In this document: piece by piece, positions 43,158 to 51,911 of the stretch
Layout: every line of letters starts with the position of its first letter
How positions within the stretch are numbered: position 1 is the stretch's first letter
Assembly: GCF_023091225.1 (NCBI RefSeq)
Contig: NZ_JAHWXM010000001.1
Coordinates: forward strand, 868,001 to 932,000
DNA from: Microbacterium galbinum
Lineage (GTDB): Bacteria; Actinomycetota; Actinomycetes; Actinomycetales; Microbacteriaceae
Length of the DNA stretch: 64,000 nt
Direction: 5' to 3'
Position numbers and translations under genes: made by a program
Notes under the pieces: generated by a model
What the model saw: the letters and a program-made list of their open reading frames with translations, nothing else
Told to the model about the DNA's origin: nothing
The model's database searches: none

Positions 43158-46100
43158 CGCTGCTTCTCCTCGGTCTCGGGGTCTCCGGAGGAATCGGCGG
43201 CGTCATCGTCGACGGCAGCATCTCCTGTCGGCGCGTCAACGGCCTCTCCGCGTGATTCCACGTCGTTCCTCGAGGTCTCGCCGTCCGGTGCGACGGCCTC
43301 CTCGAGTGCATCCGCGGGCGTCTCGCCGACGATCGCGGCCTCGGCGAGTTCGTCCACTCCGCCCGGTTCGACGATCGAGGCTTCCGCGAGCTCCTCGCGA
43401 TGCCGTGGGAGGACGAGTGGCTCCTCGGGCGCACGCCCGACGATGCGGGATTGCGCACGCGCCGCGCGTCGCGACGTACGGGTGGGCAGAGCGAGGAGCA
43501 GAGCGGCGAACAGGAAGATCAACTGCAGAGTGACGACGAGTCGCGCCTGATGCTCCTGCTCGTTCGTGAGAGTCGCCGGTGCGGCGATATCGGTGTCGAC
43601 CCTCCAGAGAACGCCGCGATCCGTGGTGCCGGCGTGCACGAACCCGGCGCGCTGATCGATCGCGGTGATCGCCGACGTCCGCATCGAACGAGCCTGGTCG
43701 GCCTCATCGCCCGGCACCTGCGCGACGAGCACGTAGCTGATCCCGTGGGCGGCGAGCTCCCCCGGCGCATCGAAATCGCGCGCCGAGAGCAGGTCGACCG
43801 AGAGGGCGGCGATGTCGGTCCCTCGCGGCTGCTCCGCTGTCGAGAGGATCGTGGTCTGCGCACCCAGGGTCTCACTCGCGCCCCAGACCACCTCGGCGGC
43901 GAGTCCGCCGTCGTTCTGCGGCGTGAGGACGAGCGTGCTGATCGGCTGATCCCCGGAGGCCTGCGCAGCGACGTACGCGGGAAGCGTCGAATCGGGCCCG
44001 TTGCGCAGAGCGGATGCGTCGAGATGGAGAGCCGTGAGGGCCGGCACCGCTCCGACCACCAGAGCAATCGCGGCTATGCCGGTGACGGCCGTGCGCAGTT
44101 GCGGCAACGTGACAGCGGTGTCGAGGGTGACGACCGCGCCACCGACGATGCCGATCCACGCGAGCGAGAGCCCGGCACCCGGCCAGATGGCGACCGGCGT
44201 GCCCTGCGCGAAACTGACCGTGACGCCCACGGCCAGGAACGCCGTCGCGAAGCCGGCGAGCGAGACGACGAGCAGGGTGATACCCGTACGCCAGCGCGGC
44301 GCGACGGCCGCACCGAGCGCGAGCAGGGCGAGAGGCGCGCTGAACACGGCCGCCCAGGCGCCGAGCGGCGCGATCTGGAAAGCCGCCCACCCTGCGGCAT
44401 CCGCGGTGGGATATCCCGTCGCGAGGGCGAGGCGCCCTGCGGCATCCGCCGCCGCCTGCGGGCCGGCCCAGATCGCCCCGGGATCGGCCAGGAGTGCGAC
44501 GAGCGATCCGTCGACGAGGTGCGCGTACGCGAGCGGCGCGAAGAGCACGAGAGCCGGGATCGGGGTCCAGAGCAGGCGAACGGCGCCACGGAACTGGGCC
44601 GTACCCAGAGTGATCCCGAGCCCGACGACCCAGAGCACGAGAAGTGCGGGGACGAGTGACGGCGAGCATGCGGCCACGGCGGCGAACACCAGCGATGCCG
44701 CCCCCGCCGCTCCCCACGATCGATGGGCGACGACCGCCGCATGGAACAGCCAGGGCAGGAGGAGATGCACGAGAACGCCGGTTGGGCGGCCGTCGACGAG
44801 CGCGGTGAGGAACGTCGGCGCCAGAGCCCATCCGACTCCCGCGAAGATGCGGAGCCCCGCGCGATCCGTCACCCGCGTCGCGGCGAACCAACCGCCGAGG
44901 ACGGCGAGCGGCAGCGCGAGCACCCACAGGAGCACGAGGGCGAAGGACGGCGATCCCGGCCAGAGCGAGCCGAGGACGGCGACCACACCGGCGAAGGGAT
45001 CGGCCGGACCGACGACGTCGAGGCCGAGCCCCCGGACTCCCCACGCCGCGTCCTGCCAGAGTCCCGCGACGGTCTGCCGGAGCGGCAGGAGAGCTCCGCC
45101 GCCGAGCGAGGGCCAGGCGAGAAGAGAGGTGAACGACGCGACGCTCACGGCGAGGGCGGCCAGCACGGCCCACGCGCCACCGCCGCCGAAGAAGTGCAGT
45201 TCGCTGACGGCGCCGCCTTCGCTGCCGTGGCCGTCGTCGAGACGACGGCGGAGCTGCGAGCCCGTGACGCGCAGGGGCGAGATGCTGGCCCACGACGAGG
45301 TGCGGAAGGATCGGATGGCGGCACGCGAACGGGCGAGCGCTCCGAATCGGAGCATCGCCACCACGGCGGCACCGAACTCGGGGAAGACTTCCTCGGGGCG
45401 CTTGCCGACGAGGTGCGCGATCGAGCGCCACAGCGCGAGGGGCAGGAGCGCGATCCAGTGCAGCGGCACGGCGATCGCCGGCGCATAGGCGAGGCGGCGA
45501 TGCAGCTGGGCGAGGCGGGTCACATAGGCACGCCGGGAGCGGCCGCGAGGGAGCGATGCCGGGCCGTCGGGCGAGACCGAGATCCGCGCGGTCGGGGCGA
45601 GGACGACGCGTCCGCCGCCGAGACGAGCGCGCACGCCCAGATCGAGGCCCTCATCGGCTCCGGCGAGCGCCGGGTCCGGGCGGAGCGCATCGCGCACCTC
45701 GCTGCGGATCAGCATGCCGCGGATGTCGGCCGCGAGCGCCTCATCGAGACCGTCGTGCTGCCCCTGGTCGAGCTCACCCGCCGAGAGCTCGACCGAACGG
45801 CCGAGGCTCGTCATGCTGACGCCGAGGGAGACGATCTCACGATCGTTGTCGGTGGCGACCAGCTTCGGTGCCGCGATCGCGGCCGACGGCGAACGCTCGA
45901 GCATCCCGACGAGGCGCTCCAGGGCCCGAGGGTGCGGCGCGGTGTCGTGTGCGAGGAGCCATACGGCGCTGTTCTCGGCGACCCGGGGACGCGCGAGTTC
46001 GACGGCCTCGGCGAACGAGGTGGAGTGCCGGGCCTCGACGATCCCCTCGACCGTCTGCGCGACGGCCTCGCTGGTACGAGCCGATGCGGCGTTGCCGCAG

Positions 46101-46225
46101 ACCACGAGGGTGACCGCTTCCACCGGTGCGGTCTGCGATCTCAGCGCCTCGAGGGTGCGGAGCAGTTGCGCGCGGGCTGAGGAACCGGGGCGCGCGACGA
46201 TGATGGCGTGAACTCGGGCTGGCAT
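43154..46225 (-). CDS. Giant membrane glycosyltransferase: GT2 domain plus multi-pass domain
   Basis: 1023 residues. The N-terminal GT2-like domain is at about 1-240 (VHAIIVARPGSSARAQLLRTLEALRSQT; WLLAHDTAPHPRALERLVGML; AAPKLVATDNDREIVSLG). The DxD-type site reads AHDTAPH, close to other large actinobacterial GT2s. A membrane domain follows at about 250-930 with twelve or more helices (LHWIALLPLALWRSIAHLVG; VLAALAVSVASFTSLLAW; VLLWVLALPLAVLGGWFAA; LILFLFAALLLALP-like last helix). An acidic Glu/Asp/Ala-rich cytosolic tail of about 90 residues closes it. It probably extends or exports an envelope glycan. A TAGGCT box lies 9 bases before the ATG. Confidence 0.85.
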   Translation of the reverse strand: MPARVHAIIVARPGSSARAQLLRTLEALRSQTAPVEAVTLVVCGNAASARTSEAVAQTVEGIVEARHSTSFAEAVELARPRVAENSAVWLLAHDTAPHPRALERLVGMLERSPSAAIAAPKLVATDNDREIVSLGVSMTSLGRSVELSAGELDQGQHDGLDEALAADIRGMLIRSEVRDALRPDPALAGADEGLDLGVRARLGGGRVVLAPTARISVSPDGPASLPRGRSRRAYVTRLAQLHRRLAYAPAIAVPLHWIALLPLALWRSIAHLVGKRPEEVFPEFGAAVVAMLRFGALARSRAAIRSFRTSSWASISPLRVTGSQLRRRLDDGHGSEGGAVSELHFFGGGGAWAVLAALAVSVASFTSLLAWPSLGGGALLPLRQTVAGLWQDAAWGVRGLGLDVVGPADPFAGVVAVLGSLWPGSPSFALVLLWVLALPLAVLGGWFAATRVTDRAGLRIFAGVGWALAPTFLTALVDGRPTGVLVHLLLPWLFHAAVVAHRSWGAAGAASLVFAAVAACSPSLVPALLVLWVVGLGITLGTAQFRGAVRLLWTPIPALVLFAPLAYAHLVDGSLVALLADPGAIWAGPQAAADAAGRLALATGYPTADAAGWAAFQIAPLGAWAAVFSAPLALLALGAAVAPRWRTGITLLVVSLAGFATAFLAVGVTVSFAQGTPVAIWPGAGLSLAWIGIVGGAVVTLDTAVTLPQLRTAVTGIAAIALVVGAVPALTALHLDASALRNGPDSTLPAYVAAQASGDQPISTLVLTPQNDGGLAAEVVWGASETLGAQTTILSTAEQPRGTDIAALSVDLLSARDFDAPGELAAHGISYVLVAQVPGDEADQARSMRTSAITAIDQRAGFVHAGTTDRGVLWRVDTDIAAPATLTNEQEHQARLVVTLQLIFLFAALLLALPTRTSRRAARAQSRIVGRAPEEPLVLPRHREELAEASIVEPGGVDELAEAAIVGETPADALEEAVAPDGETSRNDVESRGEAVDAPTGDAAVDDDAADSSGDPETEEKQR

Positions 46226-46234
46226 GACATCGTC

Positions 46235-46240
46235 AGCCTA
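46235..46240 (-). promoter_or_regulatory. Candidate -10 element of the giant glycosyltransferase operon
   Basis: TAGGCT on the minus strand, 9 bases before the ATG. The transcript would have a leader of only two or three bases. Confidence 0.4.
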
Positions 46241-46334
46241 AGCGCGGTGCGACGCGGGAGAAGGCAGCCGGTGCGGCGCGCCCGCGAAGGTCCCGGTCGG
46301 ATTCCATCCGGGAGACCGGCGGGTGCGTCGCCGT

Positions 46335-46652
46335 TCAGCTGGCGCGGCGCTTGAGCTTGCGACGCTCGCGCTCGGAGAGACCGCCCCAGATACCGAACCG
46401 CTCGTCGTTGTTGAGCGCGTACTCGAGGCACTCCCCGCGCACGTCGCACGAGGTGCAGATGCGCTTGGCGTCTCGCGTCGAGCCGCCCTTCTCCGGGAAG
46501 AACGCCTCGGGATCGGTCTGAGAGCACAGGGCGTCGGTCTGCCAGGCGAGAGCGTTGTCGTCGTCTGCCTCGACCTTTCGAACCCCGGGTACACCGAGGT
46601 TGACCGGGTCGACGAACCAGTTCTCCGGAACGTCGGATCGGTATCCCGTCAT
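46335..46652 (-). CDS. whiB2: WhiB2/WhmD-type iron-sulfur regulator
   Basis: 105 residues from the ATG at 46652, chosen because GGAGG sits 5 bases upstream; a TTG four codons earlier is less likely. Essential cell-division (septation) regulator in mycobacteria. The cluster cysteines are Cys43, Cys66, Cys69 and Cys75 (ICTSCDVRGEC). FGIWGGLSERERRKLKRR is the WhiB2 C-terminal DNA-binding signature. An N-terminal extension (residues 1-35) before the domain is variable. A good -35/-10 promoter lies 50-80 bases upstream. manA is upstream on the same strand. Confidence 0.94.
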   Translation of the reverse strand: MTGYRSDVPENWFVDPVNLGVPGVRKVEADDDNALAWQTDALCSQTDPEAFFPEKGGSTRDAKRICTSCDVRGECLEYALNNDERFGIWGGLSERERRKLKRRAS

Positions 46653-46703
46653 CTCGACCTCCAACCCCTCATATCTCGCCCCCCGCCGGGCCGTGCACCA
46701 CTA

Positions 46704-46732
46704 ATTACACCCGTGTCATTCGCTCGGGTCAA
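46704..46732 (-). promoter_or_regulatory. Promoter of whiB2
   Basis: On the minus strand TTGACC (46732-46727), exactly 17 bases, TGTAAT (46709-46704), five of six matches in each box. The start would be near 46697, giving a leader of about 45 bases that carries the SD. It is the strongest consensus promoter in the window and lies in a locally AT-richer gap (46653-46830). Confidence 0.75.
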
Positions 46733-46830
46733 GTCGCGGATCGTAAACCCTCAATCATGTATTGAAGGTTCTTGACGGCATATCGGCGTGTCGCGCGACC
46801 GAAGGTGGACTCGGGCGCAGACGTCGCGCG

Positions 46831-47955
46831 TCAGTGTCCCGGAGACGCGATGAAGACCTCGCCGAGGCCGGACAGACGCAGCTCGGTCTCGTCGTCGGAC
46901 GCATAGGCGACGGCCCCGACGGGCAGATCGATCGCGGCATCCGCGCCTTCGATGCGAACCGTGCCGTCCGTGGCGAGCACCATGGTCCTGCCGTCGACGG
47001 GCACGCTCGTCGGCGAGCCGTCGAGCACGATGCGGCGCAACGCGAAGTCCGGAACCGGCACGTCGTACGTCGTGATCGCGCCCTCCTCGGCAGGGCGCAG
47101 CACCGGGACGAGCCCGGGGGCGGTGTCGACGAGCGACAGGAGTTCCGGCACGTCGATCCGCTTGGGCGTGAGTCCCCCGCGGAGCACGTTGTCGCTGGCG
47201 GCCATGATCTCCACGCCGAGGCCCGAGAGGTAGGCGTGCAGGAGACCGGCGCGCAGGAAGACGCCCTCGCCCCGGCGGAGCACGAGGTGGTTCATCAGCA
47301 GCGCGACCACGACCCCCGGGTCACCGGGGTAGGTGTCGGCGATCCGCGCGATCGCGCGCAGAGTGTCGCTCCACTCCCCCGCGTCCCTGCGGGAGGCGGT
47401 GAGGACCGCGTCGATAACGCCGTCGACGGCCTCGCCCGCCGACCCGTCGAGCAGCCACTCGAGGGTGTCGCGCAGGACGTCACCTTCGGCGGAGAGACGC
47501 TCGCGGAGCGCGACGACCGCGGCGGTGGGTGCGAGGGCATCGATGAGCTGCAACGTCTGTGCCACCGGGCGCAGGCCGCTGAGCGACTCGAAGCGCTCGC
47601 TCAGCGCGACCAGCAGCTCGGGCTTGTGGTTCGCGTCGCGATAGTTGCGCTGCGGATCGTCGAGCGCGAGGCCGCTCTCGCGCTCCCAGCCCTCCTTCGC
47701 CTGCGCCAGGGTCGGGTGCACCTGGATCGACAGCGGCTGAGCGGCCGCGAGCAGCTTCAGCAGGTACGGAAGCGTTCCGCCGGTGACCGCATCGAGCGTG
47801 CCGCCGCCCACCACATCCGCGGGGTCCCCCGGGTGATCCCCGAACCAGACCTCCGCCTCGGGGGCGCCGCTCGGCGCACGCCCTTCGAGCTCGGCGAGAA
47901 GGGTCTCCGATCCCCAGGCGTAGTCGCGGGGTGCATTGGTGAGGTGCAGCAGCAT
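46831..47955 (-). CDS. manA: Mannose-6-phosphate isomerase, class I
   Basis: 374 residues. Interconverts fructose-6-phosphate and mannose-6-phosphate, supplying GDP-mannose for glycans. The zinc site is formed by SIQVHP (Gln, His), NHKPEL (Glu) and a later His in RAGLLHAYLSG. LGVEIMAASDNVLRGGLTPKRID is the family C-terminal signature. Length is normal for type I enzymes. TACGCT lies 6 bases before the ATG. It lies before the surface-glycan locus and may feed it; in mycobacteria manA is also near whiB2. Confidence 0.95.
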   Translation of the reverse strand: MLLHLTNAPRDYAWGSETLLAELEGRAPSGAPEAEVWFGDHPGDPADVVGGGTLDAVTGGTLPYLLKLLAAAQPLSIQVHPTLAQAKEGWERESGLALDDPQRNYRDANHKPELLVALSERFESLSGLRPVAQTLQLIDALAPTAAVVALRERLSAEGDVLRDTLEWLLDGSAGEAVDGVIDAVLTASRRDAGEWSDTLRAIARIADTYPGDPGVVVALLMNHLVLRRGEGVFLRAGLLHAYLSGLGVEIMAASDNVLRGGLTPKRIDVPELLSLVDTAPGLVPVLRPAEEGAITTYDVPVPDFALRRIVLDGSPTSVPVDGRTMVLATDGTVRIEGADAAIDLPVGAVAYASDDETELRLSGLGEVFIASPGH

Positions 47956-47961
47956 GTTCCC

Positions 47962-47967
47962 AGCGTA
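47962..47967 (-). promoter_or_regulatory. -10 element of manA (leaderless)
   Basis: TACGCT on the minus strand, GGGAAC (6 bases), then the ATG at 47955. Confidence 0.5.
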
Positions 47968-48010
47968 GAGCGCGCCACGCCGCTCACAGACGCACGTGAC
48001 CGCCTCGCGG

Positions 48011-48016
48011 TACCCT
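48011..48016 (+). promoter_or_regulatory. -10 element of the first O-antigen-ligase-like gene (leaderless)
   Basis: TACCCT, GATCGCG (7 bases), then the ATG at 48024. It is divergent from the manA promoter 44 bases away. Confidence 0.5.
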
Positions 48017-48023
48017 GATCGCG

Positions 48024-49439
48024 ATGGCCCAGTACACCCAGCATCCGGTGAGCGCCCCGCCGACCGCCCCCGAGCGGGAATCGACGGGGCATCTGCTGTT
48101 GCGCGGCTACGTGATCCTCACGCTCTTCGTCACGTTCGCGCACACCGCCGTCTACAACCTCCTCGGTATGCTCGGCGCCGCCGTCGTGCTCGTCGTGTTC
48201 ACGCTGGCCACCGTCGCGATCGGCGTCCCGATGCTGGCGCGCAACCGCCCGCAGGCGTTCCGCTGGCGGCGCCTGCCGTGGACGGCTCTCGCCTACACGA
48301 CCCTCGCGCTCGTCTCGGTCGCGTGGTCTCAGTGGCGGGGGCCGACGTTGCTCACCTGGCTGCTCCTCGCCGCGGTGACCGTCAACGGACTGTTCGTGGC
48401 GCACGTGCTGACGTGGCACGAGATCGTGCGTGCTCTCTCATCGACGTTCAAGTGGATCCTCGGCCTCTCGATCGCGCTCGAGCTATGGGTGTCGCTGGTG
48501 ATCCACGGCCCGCTGCTTCCGAACTTCGCCGTCATCCCCGAGGACGGGATCGACCCGCAGCTGTACTGGGTGCGCGACAACCTGTTCGACGGCGGTCGAC
48601 TCCAGGGCATCGTGGCGAACGCGAACATCCTCGCGATCATCTCCCTGTTCGCGATCCTCACCTTCGGAGTGCTCTTCGCCGCCCGCGCGCGCTGGCGGAC
48701 CACGCTCGCGCTGTGGATGCTGCTCGCCGCGTTCTTCCTCGTGCGCACCGCCTCGACCACCGCCCTCATCTGCGCCGCCGCCGTGGGCGTCGCGCTGGCC
48801 GTCGCCCTCGTCATGCGTCGCGCGCGCACGCCCGGGGACCGCACGCGCATCTACGTGATCGCGATCGGCGGCTCCGCCGTGCTCGCCGCCGCCGTGTGGC
48901 TGTTCCGGGAGCCGCTGCTCGGCCTGGCGGGGCGCAGCGCCGACCTGACGGGGCGCTCCGACAAGATCTGGACCGCGGTGCTCGAGCGCGCTGCCCAGCA
49001 TCCGTTGTTCGGCAACGGCTTCTCGAGTCCGTGGATTCCCGACGATCCCGCCTTCGACGGCTGGATCGTCGACCACGGCCTCACCGTCTTCCACGCGCAC
49101 AACATGTGGCTCGACGTGCTCATGCAGCTCGGCATCCTCGGCGTGATCCTGATGGGCATCTCGTATCTGAGCCTGCTCTGGCGGTCGTGGTTCTTCGCCG
49201 TCGACCGCCCCCGATGGGATCTCAATTCCTCGCGCAACTTCTCGCCGATCACGCTCCTGCCGAGCATGTTCACGATCGTGCTGCTGGTGCAGGGACTCTC
49301 CGAGTCCACCCCGATCATGCTCTGGGGATGGATGCTGCTGGTGATGTTCACGTTCAAGCTCAAGTCGGTGCCCCTGATCGGCGTCGGCGAGCGGGAGCAG
49401 TTGTTCGACCGCGGCGCGCGCGCCCGGCGGATCCCGTGA
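48024..49439 (+). CDS. O-antigen ligase/polymerase-like membrane protein 1
   Basis: 471 residues, about ten to twelve membrane segments. The Wzy_C-type motif area with the long external loop is at about 300-380 (LTGRSDKIWTAVLERAAQHPLFGNGFSSPWIP, then HNMWLDVLMQLGILGVIL). The HNxxLxxxxxxG pattern is typical of the O-antigen ligase superfamily (WaaL/RfaL and Wzy relatives). It may ligate or polymerise an undecaprenyl-linked glycan outside the membrane. The next gene is a paralogue that begins in its stop codon (GTGA). Confidence 0.85.
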   Translation: MAQYTQHPVSAPPTAPERESTGHLLLRGYVILTLFVTFAHTAVYNLLGMLGAAVVLVVFTLATVAIGVPMLARNRPQAFRWRRLPWTALAYTTLALVSVAWSQWRGPTLLTWLLLAAVTVNGLFVAHVLTWHEIVRALSSTFKWILGLSIALELWVSLVIHGPLLPNFAVIPEDGIDPQLYWVRDNLFDGGRLQGIVANANILAIISLFAILTFGVLFAARARWRTTLALWMLLAAFFLVRTASTTALICAAAVGVALAVALVMRRARTPGDRTRIYVIAIGGSAVLAAAVWLFREPLLGLAGRSADLTGRSDKIWTAVLERAAQHPLFGNGFSSPWIPDDPAFDGWIVDHGLTVFHAHNMWLDVLMQLGILGVILMGISYLSLLWRSWFFAVDRPRWDLNSSRNFSPITLLPSMFTIVLLVQGLSESTPIMLWGWMLLVMFTFKLKSVPLIGVGEREQLFDRGARARRIP

Positions 49440-50734
49440 CGTCGACCACCCGTGCGGTCCGACTCCTCGGGTCGGTCGAGATGGCCAGGGCATTCACGCT
49501 CGCGGTGATCACCGCCGTGTTCGGATCGTTCGCGATCGAGCGACTGACCTCGCGTGTGACGCTCGCGACGATCATCGCCGTGCTCTGCCTGCTCGGAGCG
49601 GCGATCCTGTGGGCCCGGCGCGAGGAGCTCTCCGCACTGCGCCTGGCACCGTTCTCGCTCTATGCCTTCCTCGGATGGGCGCTGGTGAGCCTGGTGTGGA
49701 CGACCGACCGCGGCGAGACGCTGCTGGGGTGGTCGTCGCTGTTCGGCTACGCGTTCCTCGCCCTCACCGTCGGGCATATCCGCGACACCCTGCAGACCGT
49801 CCGCGCTCTCGGCGACGCGCTGCGCGGACTCCTCGTCGTCTCCCTCGCGCTCGAGACCCTCTCCGGCATCCTGCTCGACGTGCCGTTCGTCGCGCTCGGG
49901 ATCCAGGGGAACCTCGCGGCCGGCGGCCCCGTCCAGGGCATCTTCGGCAGCCGGAACATGCTCGGCTTCGTCGCCGTGATCGCCCTCATCACCTTCGTGA
50001 TCGAGTGGCGTACCCAGTCCGTGAGCCGAGCGATCGCCATCCCGTCCATCGCTCTCGCGGTACTCCTCGCCGCCTTCTCGTCCTCCCCGACCGTGCTCGT
50101 CCTCGCCGCCGCGGTGGGGATCGTGACCGCGGCGCTGACCCTGGTGCGGCACTCGCCCCCGGCCCGACGCAGCATCGTGCAATGGTCGCTCAGCGTGCTC
50201 GTCACCGCTGCCCTGGCGGTGGCCTTCGCCTTCCGGCACCAGATCATCGCGCTGCTCGACGCGGGTTCGGACTTCTCGATCCGCGCCACCCTGTGGAACA
50301 CCATCCTCGACTTCGTCGCCCTCAAGCCGATCGAGGGCTGGGGCTGGTTCGGGGCATGGACGCGGGGCGAATACCCCTTCACGTACATCAACTTCCTGCT
50401 CGACGATCGTCATCAAAGCGCACTGAACGCCTTCTTCGACGTCGTGCTCCAGCTCGGCACCGCCGGACTCGTGCTGTTCCTCCTGCTCGGAGGCGTCGCG
50501 CTCGTTCGTTCCTGGTTGGTGGCGAGCGTGCGCCGTTCCGTCGTCTACGCGTGGACGCCCATCACTCTGATCACGCTCGCCGTCGACTCGGTCTTCGAGA
50601 GCTTCACCCTGGTGGGAGCCGGGTGGTTCCTGCTCGTGCTCTGCGCGCTGCGCGCCGGCCAGTCGCGCTCGTGGCGCGAAAACATCGACGCCGCGCACAC
50701 GGGTGTGATCCCGACGCTGCGCGCGCAGGGCTGA
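49436..50734 (+). CDS. O-antigen ligase/polymerase-like membrane protein 2
   Basis: 432 residues from the GTG overlapping the previous stop. About eleven membrane segments and the superfamily loop are present (DFSIRATLWNTILDFVALKPIEGWGWFGAW; LLDDRHQSALNAFFDVVLQLGTAGLVLFLLL, with the HxxxLNxxxxxxxxxG pattern). Homologous in outline to the upstream protein but clearly diverged, so they probably act on different substrates or steps. It ends 12 bases from the convergent galE gene, with no terminator seen. Confidence 0.85.
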   Translation: MTSTTRAVRLLGSVEMARAFTLAVITAVFGSFAIERLTSRVTLATIIAVLCLLGAAILWARREELSALRLAPFSLYAFLGWALVSLVWTTDRGETLLGWSSLFGYAFLALTVGHIRDTLQTVRALGDALRGLLVVSLALETLSGILLDVPFVALGIQGNLAAGGPVQGIFGSRNMLGFVAVIALITFVIEWRTQSVSRAIAIPSIALAVLLAAFSSSPTVLVLAAAVGIVTAALTLVRHSPPARRSIVQWSLSVLVTAALAVAFAFRHQIIALLDAGSDFSIRATLWNTILDFVALKPIEGWGWFGAWTRGEYPFTYINFLLDDRHQSALNAFFDVVLQLGTAGLVLFLLLGGVALVRSWLVASVRRSVVYAWTPITLITLAVDSVFESFTLVGAGWFLLVLCALRAGQSRSWRENIDAAHTGVIPTLRAQG

Positions 50735-50746
50735 GCGAACGCTCGA

Positions 50747-51754
50747 TCAGAGCGCGTCGGAGGCGGCGCGCACGGCGGGCAGCTTCTCCGCCCAGTCGAG
50801 GGCATCGCGCACGCCGTCGTCGGTCGATCGCTCCGCGCGCCAACCGAGCAGATCGTGCGCTCGATCGACGATCGCGAAGGCTCCGGCCTGGTCCCCTGCG
50901 CGACGCGGCGCATCGACGACGGGGAGGGGCTCCCCCGTCACCCGTTCGAAGGCGGCGACGAGTTCGCGCACGGTGACGCCGTCGCCGGTGCCCAGATTGA
51001 TCACCCGGTAGGGATCCGGCGTCGTCACGATGTCGTCGAAGCGCTGCACGGCGGCGACATGGGCGAGGGCGAGGTCCCACACATGGATGTAATCGCGCAG
51101 GCCGGAACCGTCGCGCGTGGGCCAGTCGGTGCCGGTGATCGTGAACGGCACACCCTCGGCCTTCGCCTGCATGATCTTGCCGAGCGCATGGGTCGGTCGC
51201 GGGTTCTGGAGCCCGGTGCGCAGGCGGGGGTCGGCACCGATCGGATTGAAGTAGCGCAGAGCGATCGCGCGGAAGTCGCCGGCCACCGCCGCATCGCGGA
51301 GGATCTGCTCGACCATGGCCTTCGTCGAGGCGTACGGACTCGACGGCGCGAGCGCCCCGGACTCGTCGACCCCGCCGCCGGTCTCGGCCGCGTAGACCGC
51401 GGCGGAGGAGCTGAACACGATCCGATCGATTCCGGCCGCGCGCAGGCGTGCGAGGAGCAGCACCGTCTTGCCCACGTTCGTGTCGTAGTAGCCCAGGGGA
51501 TCGTCGACGGACTCGGGCACCACGATCCGCGCGGCGCAGTGCACCACGGCGTCGATGTCGGGGTGGTCGGCCAGCACCCGGTCGAGGACCTCGGCATCCG
51601 CGATGTCGCCGACGTAGAGGCCCCGCCCCTCGCCGAACGCGCGCAGCCCGGTCGACAGATCGTCGATCAGCACCGTCTCGATCCCGGCCTCCAGGCACGC
51701 CGTCGCGACAGTCGATCCGATGTATCCCGCACCGCCGGTGATCAATACCTTCAT
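50747..51754 (-). CDS. galE: UDP-glucose 4-epimerase
   Basis: 335 residues. NAD-dependent extended SDR that interconverts UDP-glucose and UDP-galactose. The NAD loop GGAGYIGSTV is at the N-terminus. The catalytic triad is in FSSSAAVYAAETGGG (Ser), then YASTKAMVEQIL (Tyr, Lys). RYFNPIGA and RDYIHVWDLALAHV are the usual GalE blocks. It supplies UDP-galactopyranose, the substrate of the Glf mutase encoded 11 kb away in the same locus. TAGGAT lies 8 bases before the ATG. Confidence 0.95.
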   Translation of the reverse strand: MKVLITGGAGYIGSTVATACLEAGIETVLIDDLSTGLRAFGEGRGLYVGDIADAEVLDRVLADHPDIDAVVHCAARIVVPESVDDPLGYYDTNVGKTVLLLARLRAAGIDRIVFSSSAAVYAAETGGGVDESGALAPSSPYASTKAMVEQILRDAAVAGDFRAIALRYFNPIGADPRLRTGLQNPRPTHALGKIMQAKAEGVPFTITGTDWPTRDGSGLRDYIHVWDLALAHVAAVQRFDDIVTTPDPYRVINLGTGDGVTVRELVAAFERVTGEPLPVVDAPRRAGDQAGAFAIVDRAHDLLGWRAERSTDDGVRDALDWAEKLPAVRAASDAL

Positions 51755-51762
51755 CGCCCGCC

Positions 51763-51768
51763 ATCCTA
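51763..51768 (-). promoter_or_regulatory. Candidate -10 element of galE
   Basis: TAGGAT on the minus strand, 8 bases before the ATG at 51754. The implied leader is one or two bases. Confidence 0.4.
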
Positions 51769-51831
51769 TCCCGCGCCCTCGACACCGCCGGGGACCCGCC
51801 GACTCTCCGCGGATCCCGAGGTGGCGGAGGG

Positions 51832-51837
51832 TAGGCT
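51832..51837 (+). promoter_or_regulatory. Candidate -10 element of the galactan operon (glfT2)
   Basis: TAGGCT. The start would fall near 51844, with a 68-base leader containing GGAG 9 bases before the GTG at 51912. This would drive the run of genes from glfT2 to the anchored unknown. Confidence 0.4.
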
Positions 51838-51911
51838 ACTCACTGCTCGCAGAGTCCACTGCTCCGCCCGTCCGGCGGCAGTCGGCGCAAACCCCTCCGG
51901 AGAACTCCCCC

